64,000 bases of DNA, from the NCBI GenBank assembly GCA_045560765.1, contig JBJKZD010000009.1, positions 496,001-560,000 of the forward strand. The letters run 5' to 3'. Shown in pieces: positions 45,623 to 54,256 of this stretch. Within the stretch, counting starts at the first letter, position 1. Every line of letters begins with the position of its first letter. The notes beneath the pieces are model-generated. The model had not been told where the DNA came from. It was given only the letters and a program-made list of their open reading frames with translations, and did no database searches. The position numbers and the translations under genes were made by a program. Origin of the DNA: UBA9926 sp913064795 (GTDB lineage: Bacteria > Pseudomonadota > Gammaproteobacteria > Pseudomonadales > Azotimanducaceae).

Positions 45623-46978
45623 CTAGGCCTTAACCTCATAGCAGGGTCGATGGTTTTGCGCTGCGACCTTCAATCGCTTTTGCCGGACAAATTGATCCAG
45701 AAGGTTGCCCAACTGATCGACGACCAACTGATCTCCTGAGATCTGAAAGGGCCCCAAACGCGCCACTTCGCGCTGGCCTTGTTCTTTGATTGTGCCGGCG
45801 ACAATCCCCGAAAAAGCACGGCGTATTTCATAACAGAGACTAACCGCAGACTGGTCAAGATGGAGGTTCAAGGCACCCATAGACTCATGTGTCGGCGTAA
45901 ATTGAGACTGCAGCGCTGGCGGGACTTGTATCGACCAATTAAAGTAATAGGCATCGCTTCGAGCTTTTCGAAATTTTCTAACCGTGCGAATCCCGCTGAA
46001 GACGGCGTCGGCGGCAGCTTCCGGATCATCAATGATGATCGTATACAGCTCGCGCACGGACTCGCCTAGAAGCGAGACCAGCAGTCGGTCAATCTCATCA
46101 AAATAAGATCGCGCAGACTCGGGCCCTGTGAAGATCAAAGGAAAAGGGATGTTCCGATTGTCATCGGACAGTAGGAGACCCACCAAATAGAATATCTCCT
46201 CTGCCGTTCCAGCGCCTCCTGGAAAGACCACGAAGGCATGACCCAGGCGCACAAACGCTTCTAACCGCATTTCAATATCCGGCATGATCACAAGTTCATT
46301 CACGATCGGGTTCGGCGGTTCCGCGCCAATAATCCCAGGTTCAGAAATCCCTAAATACCGCCCGGTCTTAATGCGCTGCTTCGCATGCCCAATGGCGGCG
46401 CCCTTCATGGGACCTTTCATTGCACCATCGCCACACCCAGTGCAAATATCTAGTCCTCGCAAGCCCAGCTGATAACCCACATCTTTCGTATACTGATATT
46501 CTGGCCTTGAAATCGTGTGTCCGCCCCAACAGACCACCATCTTTGGAGGCACATCGCTTTTGAGAACTCCGGCATTTCTTAAAATATTAAACACCCCATG
46601 GGTCAACCCATCACCCGTGGGGCGCTCTGTCTGCATGTGCGTATTCACGTATAAAATGTCTCTGAGCACCGAAAAAAGGTGCTCCCGAATACCCGCTAAA
46701 ATCATGCCATTTACAAAGGCCGTCGGCGGCGCTTGTTTGAGCTCCAAGCGGATACCACGGTCCTCTTGAAGTAGCTTAATTTCAAAATCCGCGTACGCGG
46801 ACTGAAGACTTCGTGTGTCATCAACATCAGCACCGCTATTGAGCACAGCTAAAGAACAATTTCGATAAAGGCTATAGAGACCAGATTGTGAGCTGTCTAA
46901 GAGCGAGGAAACTTCCCGCTGGGAAAGCACTTCAAGCTGCCCTTTTGGGCTGATTTTAACGTTCACTTTCTCCATCAC
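45623..46978 (-). CDS. ppnN: pyrimidine/purine nucleotide 5'-monophosphate nucleosidase
   Basis: A 451-residue LOG-family enzyme close in length to E. coli PpnN (YgdH). CWGGHTISRPEYQYTKDVG, GCGDGAMKGPMKGAAIGH and the PGGAGTAEEIFYLVG motif form the nucleotide site. It cleaves nucleoside monophosphates to base and ribose-5-phosphate and is stimulated by (p)ppGpp in E. coli. The start is ATG at 46975 or GTG at 46978. It overlaps the upstream amidohydrolase stop (TGATG). Confidence 0.93.
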   Translation of the reverse strand: MMEKVNVKISPKGQLEVLSQREVSSLLDSSQSGLYSLYRNCSLAVLNSGADVDDTRSLQSAYADFEIKLLQEDRGIRLELKQAPPTAFVNGMILAGIREHLFSVLRDILYVNTHMQTERPTGDGLTHGVFNILRNAGVLKSDVPPKMVVCWGGHTISRPEYQYTKDVGYQLGLRGLDICTGCGDGAMKGPMKGAAIGHAKQRIKTGRYLGISEPGIIGAEPPNPIVNELVIMPDIEMRLEAFVRLGHAFVVFPGGAGTAEEIFYLVGLLLSDDNRNIPFPLIFTGPESARSYFDEIDRLLVSLLGESVRELYTIIIDDPEAAADAVFSGIRTVRKFRKARSDAYYFNWSIQVPPALQSQFTPTHESMGALNLHLDQSAVSLCYEIRRAFSGIVAGTIKEQGQREVARLGPFQISGDQLVVDQLGNLLDQFVRQKRLKVAAQNHRPCYEVKA

Positions 46979-48651
46979 GCGGCCTCTGGTTGAAACATCG
47001 CCGAATCAGCTTTATAGATCATTGCGCCATTCATGACGGTCATCAGCACTTTTGTATCTGCAATGTCCGCCGGTGCAACCGTCATTAAATCTCGATCCAA
47101 AACGATAAAGTCGGCGACTTTACCGGGCTCTAGGCTGCCTTTGAGGGCTTCCTCGAAAGCGCCGAACGCAGGATTGATCGTGTAGGTTTTCAGAGCCGTT
47201 TCACGATTTAGGCGCTCACTGGGTTCAAATCCTCCTTCTGGATAGCCCGCCAGCGTCATTCGAGTTACCAAGGCGTAATAGGATGCAAAGGGGTTCACCG
47301 GTTCAACCGGCACATCTGTGCCGTTGACTAATACTGCGCCGGATTCGATCAAACTCTTCCACATATAAGCGCCTGAAGCGATACGCTCAGCGCCCAGCCG
47401 ATCAATCGCCCAGGGGCGATCAGAGCTCATATGAATGCCTTGCATGGAGGGTATGACGCCCAACTGCCCAAATCTTGGAATATCTTCGGGATGCAAATGC
47501 TGGGCGTGCTCGACACGAAACCGAACCCCTCGATCTCGGCCATCAAACAACGCATCAAAGATATCGAGCACTTCTCGATTGGCACGATCGCCAATCGCAT
47601 GTATCGCCACTTGGAAACCATTACGATAGGCCAAATGGCTGATATCGGACATCTCAGCGACTGGCATCGTCGGCAACCCAGAGTGCCCAGCGCGGTCGGA
47701 ATAGGGTTCGAGTAACCACGCACCTCTGGAGCCAAGGGCGCCATCAGCAACCAACTTGATGCTGCGAACCGTTAATTTGTCATCACCCGCGCCGATTAGA
47801 GGTCCTCGCTGCATCCAATCTGCGAGCATGTCGCTGTCCCCGCCTGTGATCATGGCGTAGACCCTAGTTGTCAGGCGATCTTCGTTTAAAAAAGCCTGGT
47901 AAAGACGAATGTCGTCTTGGGAGGCTCCCGCATCCTGAAAGCTCGTGATACCAACCCTCGCCAACCCTTCAAGCGCCAAGTCAAGGGCTCGTTCACGCTG
48001 AGAGCGACTCAGGGCAGGCACAAATCGGCTGACCAGATTCTGCGCTCGCTCGTTGAGCACCCCGGTTGCGCGCCCCGATGGATCGCGGATGATTTCCCCA
48101 TCACCAGCCACCTGGGTCTTTCCATCGATACCGGCAATCGCCAGCGCCCGATCATTGACAAACGCTGCGTGACCGCTTGCATGCTTTAAATACACGGGAT
48201 TGTCTGGGGAAATCCCGTTAAGGGTCTCATTGGTTTGAAACCCATCCACCATTTTAGGGGTTTCGTTCCACTTACTCTGGTGCCAGCCGCGACCCAGAAT
48301 CCATTCTCCAGGTTCAGCCTTGTCAACCGCTTCAGCAACCTGCGCCACAAGCTCACCCAGGTTTTTAGCAGTCGCTAAATTTAAGTTGAGCTGAGCTTCC
48401 CCGTAGCCCATTAAATGACCATGGCCCTCAACAAATCCTGGGATCACTACCTGTCCAGATAAATCAATTTTTTGAATCGGCTCGCAGGCCTCCAGAGACT
48501 TCAACCGCCCGCTGTTGCTGACGCAAAGTCTGCTGACCGTTGAAGACTGCTCATCTAGGGTGTAGATCACGCCGTTTGTGAATAACGTATCTGCACTAGC
48601 GGATGCCACAGATGCGCCAATGAGCAGAACCCACCAAAAAGATTTATGACC
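46975..48651 (-). CDS. exported YtcJ-like amidohydrolase
   Basis: A 558-residue protein with a signal peptide (FWWVLLIGASVASASA) followed by LFTNGVIYTLDEQ, the usual opening of COG1574. VEGHGHLMGYGE is the metal motif, RVEHAQHL and GTDVPVEPVNPF are further metal-site motifs. It is probably periplasmic. ATG at 48651 has AGGAG five bases ahead; a longer frame from 48687 has none. The substrate is unknown. It is translationally coupled to ppnN. Confidence 0.88.
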   Translation of the reverse strand, partial: GHKSFWWVLLIGASVASASADTLFTNGVIYTLDEQSSTVSRLCVSNSGRLKSLEACEPIQKIDLSGQVVIPGFVEGHGHLMGYGEAQLNLNLATAKNLGELVAQVAEAVDKAEPGEWILGRGWHQSKWNETPKMVDGFQTNETLNGISPDNPVYLKHASGHAAFVNDRALAIAGIDGKTQVAGDGEIIRDPSGRATGVLNERAQNLVSRFVPALSRSQRERALDLALEGLARVGITSFQDAGASQDDIRLYQAFLNEDRLTTRVYAMITGGDSDMLADWMQRGPLIGAGDDKLTVRSIKLVADGALGSRGAWLLEPYSDRAGHSGLPTMPVAEMSDISHLAYRNGFQVAIHAIGDRANREVLDIFDALFDGRDRGVRFRVEHAQHLHPEDIPRFGQLGVIPSMQGIHMSSDRPWAIDRLGAERIASGAYMWKSLIESGAVLVNGTDVPVEPVNPFASYYALVTRMTLAGYPEGGFEPSERLNRETALKTYTINPAFGAFEEALKGSLEPGKVADFIVLDRDLMTVAPADIADTKVLMTVMNGAMIYKADSAMFQPEAA

Positions 48652-48836
48652 CATAATTACTCCTACATTCACCTTGCATTGTCCCATAAAAGCATTGGAT
48701 CAGGGACAATCTCCGCTTTGTTGTCAATCTGCACCCCAGTGGGAAGCAGCGCCTTACCAACCATCATTCGAGGGTCCGGTTCAGGTGTACGGATTGACCC
48801 GAGTCAGACCGGGTTCTGATCTGGCATACTCTGGTT

Positions 48837-49772
48837 ATGGCGCTCTCTTTAAATGAATTCGCGGTCCGTCTCGTTGACTCCAGGTTCACTTTGGTTTCCG
48901 GAAAACGACTCCTTGGCGGCGTGTCAGCAGATGTTTTTGTCCTTCAAGTTAAAGACTCTAAAGGGCAAGAGACCCAATGGGTCCTCAGACAAAACAAGAG
49001 CGACGAAGATCAGACCGCCGCCAGAGCCGCGATCTTACGAGAATACGAATTGACTTGCACTCTGCATAAGCAAGGGTTTTGTGTTCCTGAACCCTTAAAT
49101 ATTTGTTTGAATGCGGTCGAATACGGTGGGCCCTTCTGGGTCATGACCTATATCCCTGGCAGCACCGACTTAGGCAATGGTCACCTGGCGACCAGACTCG
49201 AGACCATGGCTGAATCACTGACCCAAATCCATAACGTTCCAGTGGGGGCCCTGCCGAAACTACCCGACCGAACCAATCCCGTTCCGGAACTCTATGATTA
49301 TCTACCCGCAGGCCCTGACTGGCTTGCACTTCGCGCAGGTTTGGACGGCAATCACTTCTGCGAGTATCAGGGTGCTCCTGCACTCCTCCACGGCGACTTT
49401 TGGGCTGGAAACCTCATTTGGGATCAAGATCGACTCGTCGGTATCCTAGACTGGGAAGATGCAGCGATCGGTGATCCTATGTGCGATCTCGCGGCGGCGC
49501 GATTAGAGTTACTCTGGCGATTCGACCACAAAACCGTGCAGCGCTTTACCCAGCACTACGCTGAGCGCTTGCCCATACATCCTTGGCGGTTGGCGCTGTG
49601 GCAGGTTTTTGTAGGGTCCGCGGCTCTAAAGTTCATGGGCGACTGGGGCCTCGATGAAACCCTCGTCAACCACATGAGACGTCTTTCAGCGACCTTTATC
49701 GAAAACTCGTCCTATCAAGTTCTAACAATCGATCCGAAGACCCAGCCCTTGTTCAAGACTCCCAACTTTTAG
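48837..49772 (+). CDS. APH-family phosphotransferase
   Basis: A 311-residue kinase-like protein. The catalytic loop is LLHGDFWAGNLIW and the metal Asp is in GILDWEDAAIGDPMCDLA. VLRQNK near residues 50-55 is probably the lysine strand in a degenerate form. This group includes homoserine-kinase-II-like and acyl-CoA-dehydrogenase-associated phosphotransferases. It is divergent from the amidohydrolase and stands alone. The substrate is unknown. Confidence 0.85.
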   Translation: MALSLNEFAVRLVDSRFTLVSGKRLLGGVSADVFVLQVKDSKGQETQWVLRQNKSDEDQTAARAAILREYELTCTLHKQGFCVPEPLNICLNAVEYGGPFWVMTYIPGSTDLGNGHLATRLETMAESLTQIHNVPVGALPKLPDRTNPVPELYDYLPAGPDWLALRAGLDGNHFCEYQGAPALLHGDFWAGNLIWDQDRLVGILDWEDAAIGDPMCDLAAARLELLWRFDHKTVQRFTQHYAERLPIHPWRLALWQVFVGSAALKFMGDWGLDETLVNHMRRLSATFIENSSYQVLTIDPKTQPLFKTPNF

Positions 49773-50187
49773 CGGTCCATGAAGCGCCCTTAGAACCCAT
49801 GCGCTGCAACCTGCAATTGGAACCGGGGTTACGACAAAGATGCGTCACAGCAGCGCTTTTTCTTCAAAACTTTGGGGACGGAATTTCGAGGCTCGTGAGT
49901 GGGAGGCGCCGCCGCCACCGAGGCCGGTCACATTCATTGTTTTACAGCGATGCTTCTTGCTCTTTTGTCTGACGTTTCTTTCCCGGCTTTGCTTTACGAG
50001 CTGTTCTTTACCGGCTGTTCTTTACCAGCTGTCCCGTACCAGCTTTCTTTTGCCAACTTAATTTTAGCAGGGGTATTCGGGTAATACACCGATTCAGATC
50101 GTTCTGCCGTTTGGTCACCGCTGCTTGGGTTTCAATGCCGGACGCGCCGCAAGGGAACGGCATGGTGTTTACCCGAAAGCCTATTGA
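49773..50187. other. 415-base intergenic region with a tandem repeat
   Basis: This lies between the kinase-like gene and the end of the leftward regulator. A 14-bp tandem repeat occupies 49986-50055. A 74-codon frame over it is repeat-derived and not called. No T-run terminator was seen for either gene. Confidence 0.45.
49986..50055. repeat. 14-bp tandem repeat, five copies
   Basis: The units are GCTTTGCTTTACGA, GCTGTTCTTTACCG, GCTGTTCTTTACCA, GCTGTCCCGTACCA and GCTTTCTTTTGCCA. They are contiguous, and a weak sixth copy may precede them. The period is not a multiple of three. Confidence 0.8.
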
Positions 50188-50952
50188 TCAGGCCTGCCGT
50201 AACAATGTTTCGGTTTGGGGAACAGACAAACCTGCTTTGAGTATCTGATACTTTTCTCGATAAGCCGGATGGCTCGAATTCAATCGAAGCACAGTTTTTC
50301 GCTCATCCCAAGGATGTGCGTTTATTTCAAGCTGCTCACCCTTAAACATTGATTGAATGCACGTTGATAAGGTGCTCTTTTTTAGGTTAATCCGCCGACC
50401 GATCTCAGCGGCCGTCATACCCACCCGGCCCCTCAAGCAGTTCGTTTCCCAAAGGGCTAACTCGACGCAGACCTGGGACAACGTAGCGTGCTGACTGCGA
50501 TCGCGTAGAAGCTGCGCATAGTTACCTGACAATCTAATCAACGGATAAGGCGTCCGAATTTGGAAACGGTTCTCTGTCGCAAGATAGTCAACCTCGTTAT
50601 CAATAAAACAACGGCGGTGCGACTCGATGAGAGATTCTCCTGGAAAAAGCCATCCTTGCTCAACATCAACCCTTTTAGCATCGAACAATCTATCCAAGCG
50701 TCGGGTTACAAATTCGGGCGCCTCTCCAATCTCGCGAGCAATGAATTGACTATCAAAAGGCACTGGGCTTTGATCGTCGAAAAAGGCGGCGTTAAGAAAC
50801 GATTTTAACCGATAGGCTCTAATGCTCGTTTTCGACGTTTGCATGTTGACCATAAACCAACACACACTGTCGATGAGGGCCTTTAAATTAACCGCTGCTG
50901 CTCCAGCGCTTAGCCCAGCAAACTGTCTTCCGAAGTGAAAATCAGCACTCAT
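50188..50952 (-). CDS. orphan transcriptional regulator with two helix-turn-helix regions
   Basis: A 254-residue protein. A first HTH-like region lies near residues 67-95 (SQFIAREIGEAPEFVTRRLDRLF). A second, MarR/Crp-like winged helix lies near 178-210 (GMTAAEIGRRINLKKSTLSTCIQSMF) with a wing ending RKTVLRL. The middle may bind a ligand; no family was named. GGGAGG lies before the ATG. The upstream region is AT-rich and carries a 30-bp direct repeat 70-150 bases ahead, which could be its own operator. Confidence 0.65.
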   Translation of the reverse strand: MSADFHFGRQFAGLSAGAAAVNLKALIDSVCWFMVNMQTSKTSIRAYRLKSFLNAAFFDDQSPVPFDSQFIAREIGEAPEFVTRRLDRLFDAKRVDVEQGWLFPGESLIESHRRCFIDNEVDYLATENRFQIRTPYPLIRLSGNYAQLLRDRSQHATLSQVCVELALWETNCLRGRVGMTAAEIGRRINLKKSTLSTCIQSMFKGEQLEINAHPWDERKTVLRLNSSHPAYREKYQILKAGLSVPQTETLLRQA

Positions 50953-51020
50953 GAAACCTCCCTTTCAATATAGTATCGTCTGCTGAGGAAATTCCTTTTC
51001 CTCGAGTGACACCCAGCGAT

Positions 51021-51100
51021 ACCGCTCATAAAATTTAAACTTCTCTATTAACCGCTCATAAAATTTAATCTTCTCTATTAACCGCTTTTAAAAAGTAAAC
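51021..51100. repeat. 30-bp direct repeat, two full copies and a partial third
   Basis: Copy one is 51021-51050 and copy two is 51051-51080; they differ at a single base. The third, 51081-51100, keeps only the first bases (ACCGCT) and an A/T-rich core. Each unit is ACCGCTCATAAAATTTAA followed by a CTTCTCTATTA-type end. It lies 69-148 bases upstream of the regulator start codon. Confidence 0.85.
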
Positions 51101-51160
51101 CGCTGCTTTCTGCATTTCAAGAGAAAAAGTGCGGCCTGTGAGCGCCGAAGAATGAGCAAC

Positions 51161-51386
51161 GACTAGGCTCACCGATTCGCCAGGAATACGCAGTCATGCA
51201 CAAACCTTCGATCAGCCAGTGCAATCGATCCACACACCCGGCTCTTCGTTAAGGGTGATACGGCGCCGACGATGACTAGGCTCACCGATTCGCCAGGAAT
51301 ACGCAGTCATGCACAAACCTTCGATCAGACAGTGCAATCGATCCACACACCCGGCTCTTCGTTAAGGGTGATACGGCGCCGACGAT
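51161..51386. repeat. 113-bp tandem duplication
   Basis: 51161-51273 and 51274-51386 are identical except for one base (GCCAGT versus GACAGT). The unit begins GACTAGGCTCACCG and ends GGCGCCGACGAT. The near-identity points to a recent duplication. No coding frame or known RNA was recognised in it. Confidence 0.9.
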
Positions 51387-51454
51387 CATGTCTTCCCCGA
51401 AAAGCCTGCTTGCGAAGGCCCCAGAGCCGTTGCCCAGCTGTTACGATCGTGGCA

Positions 51455-51907
51455 TCACAACTGCCCAGAACCCATTAACCGCTGATGATCGATTTTGGTA
51501 CACCGATCCTCGACGACAGCAACTCCGGCATCCAACAAATAGCCAGCGGACTCGCGATGGGCAATGCCTAATTGCATCCAAAAGCAAACGGGACGAACGG
51601 CTATGACATCCGGGATCAATCGAGGGATACGCTCACTGCGTTGAAAAACGTCAACCAAATCGATCGGGACAGGCACTGACTTCAAGTCGGGATAACACGG
51701 CTCCCCTAAAATCTCAGAGTAGTTTGGGTTGACGGGAATAATGCGGTAGTAAGACTGAAGATACTGCGCGACACCAAAACTTGCCTTGGAAGGATCAGGA
51801 GATAGACCAACAATCGCGACCGTCTCAATCGAGGCAAACAACGCCGCCAACCCGTCATCATCCACCGCTTGTCCCTTGATCACGCCGATTTCGGCTTTCG
51901 CATCCAT
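51455..51907 (-). CDS. CoA-binding-domain protein (YccU-like)
   Basis: A 150-residue Rossmann protein of COG1832. ETVAIVGLSPDPSKASFGVAQYLQ and IIPVNPNYSEILGEPCYPDL are the family signatures, with CFWMQLG in the middle. Relatives bind CoA and some act in acyl-CoA ligation or regulation. Its start lies inside the rhodanese gene (28-base overlap), so the two are made together. Confidence 0.9.
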   Translation of the reverse strand: MDAKAEIGVIKGQAVDDDGLAALFASIETVAIVGLSPDPSKASFGVAQYLQSYYRIIPVNPNYSEILGEPCYPDLKSVPVPIDLVDVFQRSERIPRLIPDVIAVRPVCFWMQLGIAHRESAGYLLDAGVAVVEDRCTKIDHQRLMGSGQL

Positions 51908-52308
51908 TTACTGGTTTGACTGACATCCTCGATCGCCTCGCCTTGCTTCTGCCAACCCGAAAACCCTGCCTCCAGATGGGCGACGTTGGAGAAACCCATA
52001 CTTTCCAGCGACTTGACCGCTAAAACACTTCGCCCGCCCCCCGCACAGAAAACAACGGTTCGCCGATCTTGTTGAAAATAATCCCGATAATAGGGACTTG
52101 CCGGGCTCGCCCAAAATTCCAGCATGCCGCGGGCGCAATGGGTCGCAGCCGGAATGGTTCCAAGATCGATCAGTTCTTGGATTTCGCGAATATCGATCAA
52201 CAAGAGATCAGGGTTCGCAGCAATTTCTGACTTGAGGTCATCAACACTAAGGTTTTCGATGTCGGCTTTCATCGCGTTGGTGACTGCAAAGATATCTTCA
52301 ATCGTCAT
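51880..52308 (-). CDS. rhodanese-domain sulfurtransferase
   Basis: A 142-residue single-domain rhodanese. LLIDIREIQELIDLGTIPAATHC is the CH2A region and the active-site loop is FCAGGGRS with the persulfide-bearing cysteine. HLEAGFSGWQKQG closes the domain. The ATG at 52308 has GAGGA ahead; a longer frame from 52329 is less likely. It probably moves sulfur in the cytosol. It overlaps the CoA-binding gene by 28 bases. Confidence 0.9.
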   Translation of the reverse strand: MTIEDIFAVTNAMKADIENLSVDDLKSEIAANPDLLLIDIREIQELIDLGTIPAATHCARGMLEFWASPASPYYRDYFQQDRRTVVFCAGGGRSVLAVKSLESMGFSNVAHLEAGFSGWQKQGEAIEDVSQTSKWMRKPKSA

Positions 52309-52469
52309 TTCAAAGTTCCTCAATCTCATGCTTTCGACGCTCTAACAGTGACAGAAACCGCAGTATTTTTCCAAACCAGCTTGGCCTGCATTCAGACAGA
52401 TAGGCGCTTGACCTCTCAGCCGGTTACAGGTTCTATGCTCAAAGACGACCCAACGCTACGGAGAACACA

Positions 52470-53333
52470 ATGAAAATAGGCCTGTTCGCAACTTTTATGT
52501 CCCCCATCTCAACCCCCGCAATGATTCAAAGTTTTGCACAGTCTATCGAGGAGATCGGCGTTGATTCCCTTTGGATGGGTGAGCATGTCGTGTTGTTTGA
52601 TCAGACCTCCAATCCCTATCCTGGAAGCCGGGATGGAAAACTACCGGTCCCTGAGGGGGGCGGAATGCTTGATACGGTCGCGACATTTGGCCTTATCGCA
52701 GGATGCACGCGTCGGATCAGACTAGGAACCGGCATCACTCTTTTGCCCCAGCGCAATCCTGTCTATACGGCCAAAGAATTTACGACCTTAGACTGGCTCA
52801 GCGAGGGTAGAATCGATTTTGGCGTTGGCGTGGGATGGTGCCAGGAAGAAGTCGAGGCTTGCGGCTACAGCTTCAAAGATCGAGGGCACCGATGCGACGA
52901 GTTTATTGAGGTCATCAAAAGTTTGTGGGCAGACTCCATCACTCACTATGAAGGTGAGCATGTCCAGGTCAAAGCCGCTCGCATGGACCCCAAACCCGTT
53001 CAACCCGGCGGAATCCCAATGATTATTGGTGGCCATTCTCCAGCAGGGTTTCGTCGAGCCGCGAAATATGGACAGGGGTGGTATGGATTTCAGCTCAATC
53101 TAGAACAAACCGCAGCCATGAAATCTGAATTAAACAGGGCGCTCGAAGACCAAGGACGCAGCTGGGATGAATTCGAGCTCATCATTACACCGCCCTATGG
53201 CATTACAAAAGATCAAGTCCAGGCCTACCAGGACCTCGGCGTCGATCGACTCATTGTGCATTTAGGCAGCCAAAAACCAGACCGAATCGACCAACGCCTG
53301 AACCTGGTTTCAGACTTGATCGAGGCGGCTTAA
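52470..53333 (+). CDS. LLM-class oxidoreductase (TIGR03619/F420-type)
   Basis: A 287-residue luciferase-like barrel. SLWMGEHVVLFD, RIRLGTGITLLPQRNPVYTAKEFTTLDWLSEGRIDFGVGVGWCQEE and IIGGHSPAGFRRAAKYGQGWYGF match the F420-dependent-like subgroup, though gammaproteobacterial copies may use FMN. GGAG lies six bases before the ATG. It is a single gene. Confidence 0.9.
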   Translation: MKIGLFATFMSPISTPAMIQSFAQSIEEIGVDSLWMGEHVVLFDQTSNPYPGSRDGKLPVPEGGGMLDTVATFGLIAGCTRRIRLGTGITLLPQRNPVYTAKEFTTLDWLSEGRIDFGVGVGWCQEEVEACGYSFKDRGHRCDEFIEVIKSLWADSITHYEGEHVQVKAARMDPKPVQPGGIPMIIGGHSPAGFRRAAKYGQGWYGFQLNLEQTAAMKSELNRALEDQGRSWDEFELIITPPYGITKDQVQAYQDLGVDRLIVHLGSQKPDRIDQRLNLVSDLIEAA

Positions 53334-53357
53334 TCACTGCAAATAATTTTAACAAGC

Positions 53358-54185
53358 TTAAGATCGCAACTGATAAATGGCGCGTTGTTCTATTTCAGCA
53401 AGCGGCTGCAACGAATGGCCGTCAAATAGACCAACGCGAATGTCAGCAAATTGATGACCTCGCCGCTCAAAAAGATCCTGAACCACCATTTCTGCAAGCA
53501 CTTCAGTGTTTGGCGCGATGGCGGCAAACTGATGATGGGTTGTCTGAAGATGCACCCAAGGATTCATCAACGCATTGGCAGCGAATATCCAGTTTGCGCA
53601 GCCCAAAATAAACGACGTATTCGCAAACCCCTCCGCGGAAGGGTCCTTTGCATCAAGCCTTAGAATTGACGGCATCGACTCCGGATCCAAAAAATAGCTT
53701 GCCATGGCATGGCCTGGGTGCCAGTGATAACGGGTTGCAAAACAACCTTCAGCCATCATTGTCCGAAACGCCCCTGGCGTCGCGGCGGCTGGAATAAAAG
53801 CATCCGGCAGGGGCTTTAAACCCAGCGGCTGGGGACGCTGTCGTTCGTCGCTTTGCAGACGCAGGCCCACTCTGGCTTCGGCCCGCACCGATCCCGCTTC
53901 ATCGATCAGTTCAGCGCTGTAGGTCGCGTCATCGAGCAGCGTCACAGCAACATCAAAGGGTCTGGTATCGTAAACCGGTCGCACAATCTTGATCTCGGCG
54001 AAGCCGTTGGTGAGAAATGACTGACCCCATCTGAGCACCCCAGGCTGGGTTAAATAAGCGGATAGGGTGACTCCGGGCACAAGGCCGCCCTTAAAACCAT
54101 ATCGCTGCGCCATCTCGTCGCTGTGAATTTGATTTTGAGAATCCGGCGACTGATTGTGCGCAATGCCAGAAAAATTCAACGTCAT
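53358..54185 (-). CDS. MaoC-like hotdog-fold protein
   Basis: A 275-residue protein. The opening NQIHSDEMAQRYGFKGGLVPGVTLSAYL is the hydratase-type hotdog helix and loop. A second hotdog half runs from about residue 180 (NPWVHLQTTHHQFAAIAP) to the end. The H-x5-G pattern suggests an enoyl-CoA hydratase or thioesterase. GGAGGT lies six bases before the ATG. It is divergent from a GMC oxidoreductase gene. Confidence 0.72.
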   Translation of the reverse strand: MTLNFSGIAHNQSPDSQNQIHSDEMAQRYGFKGGLVPGVTLSAYLTQPGVLRWGQSFLTNGFAEIKIVRPVYDTRPFDVAVTLLDDATYSAELIDEAGSVRAEARVGLRLQSDERQRPQPLGLKPLPDAFIPAAATPGAFRTMMAEGCFATRYHWHPGHAMASYFLDPESMPSILRLDAKDPSAEGFANTSFILGCANWIFAANALMNPWVHLQTTHHQFAAIAPNTEVLAEMVVQDLFERRGHQFADIRVGLFDGHSLQPLAEIEQRAIYQLRS

Positions 54186-54256
54186 GATCAGACCTCCAAT
54201 GGCCTTAGGGTTAAATCAGCACGCTAATTGAATTCCCAACCGCAAACAAGTTCACT

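Larger units (their letters stand above)
50953..51454. other. 502-base repeat-rich region upstream of the regulator
   Basis: It contains a 30-bp direct repeat (51021-51100) in an AT-rich tract and a perfect 113-bp tandem duplication (51161-51386), both listed separately. No gene is recognised. It would hold the regulator promoter on its left side. Confidence 0.55.

Noticed and set aside
49840..50061. 74-codon upper-strand frame after the kinase-like gene
   Set aside because: Its second half is generated by the 14-bp repeat and its composition is not protein-like.
51021..51386. CRISPR array
   Set aside because: The repeats are directly adjacent without unique spacers, of two unrelated kinds, and no cas genes are present.
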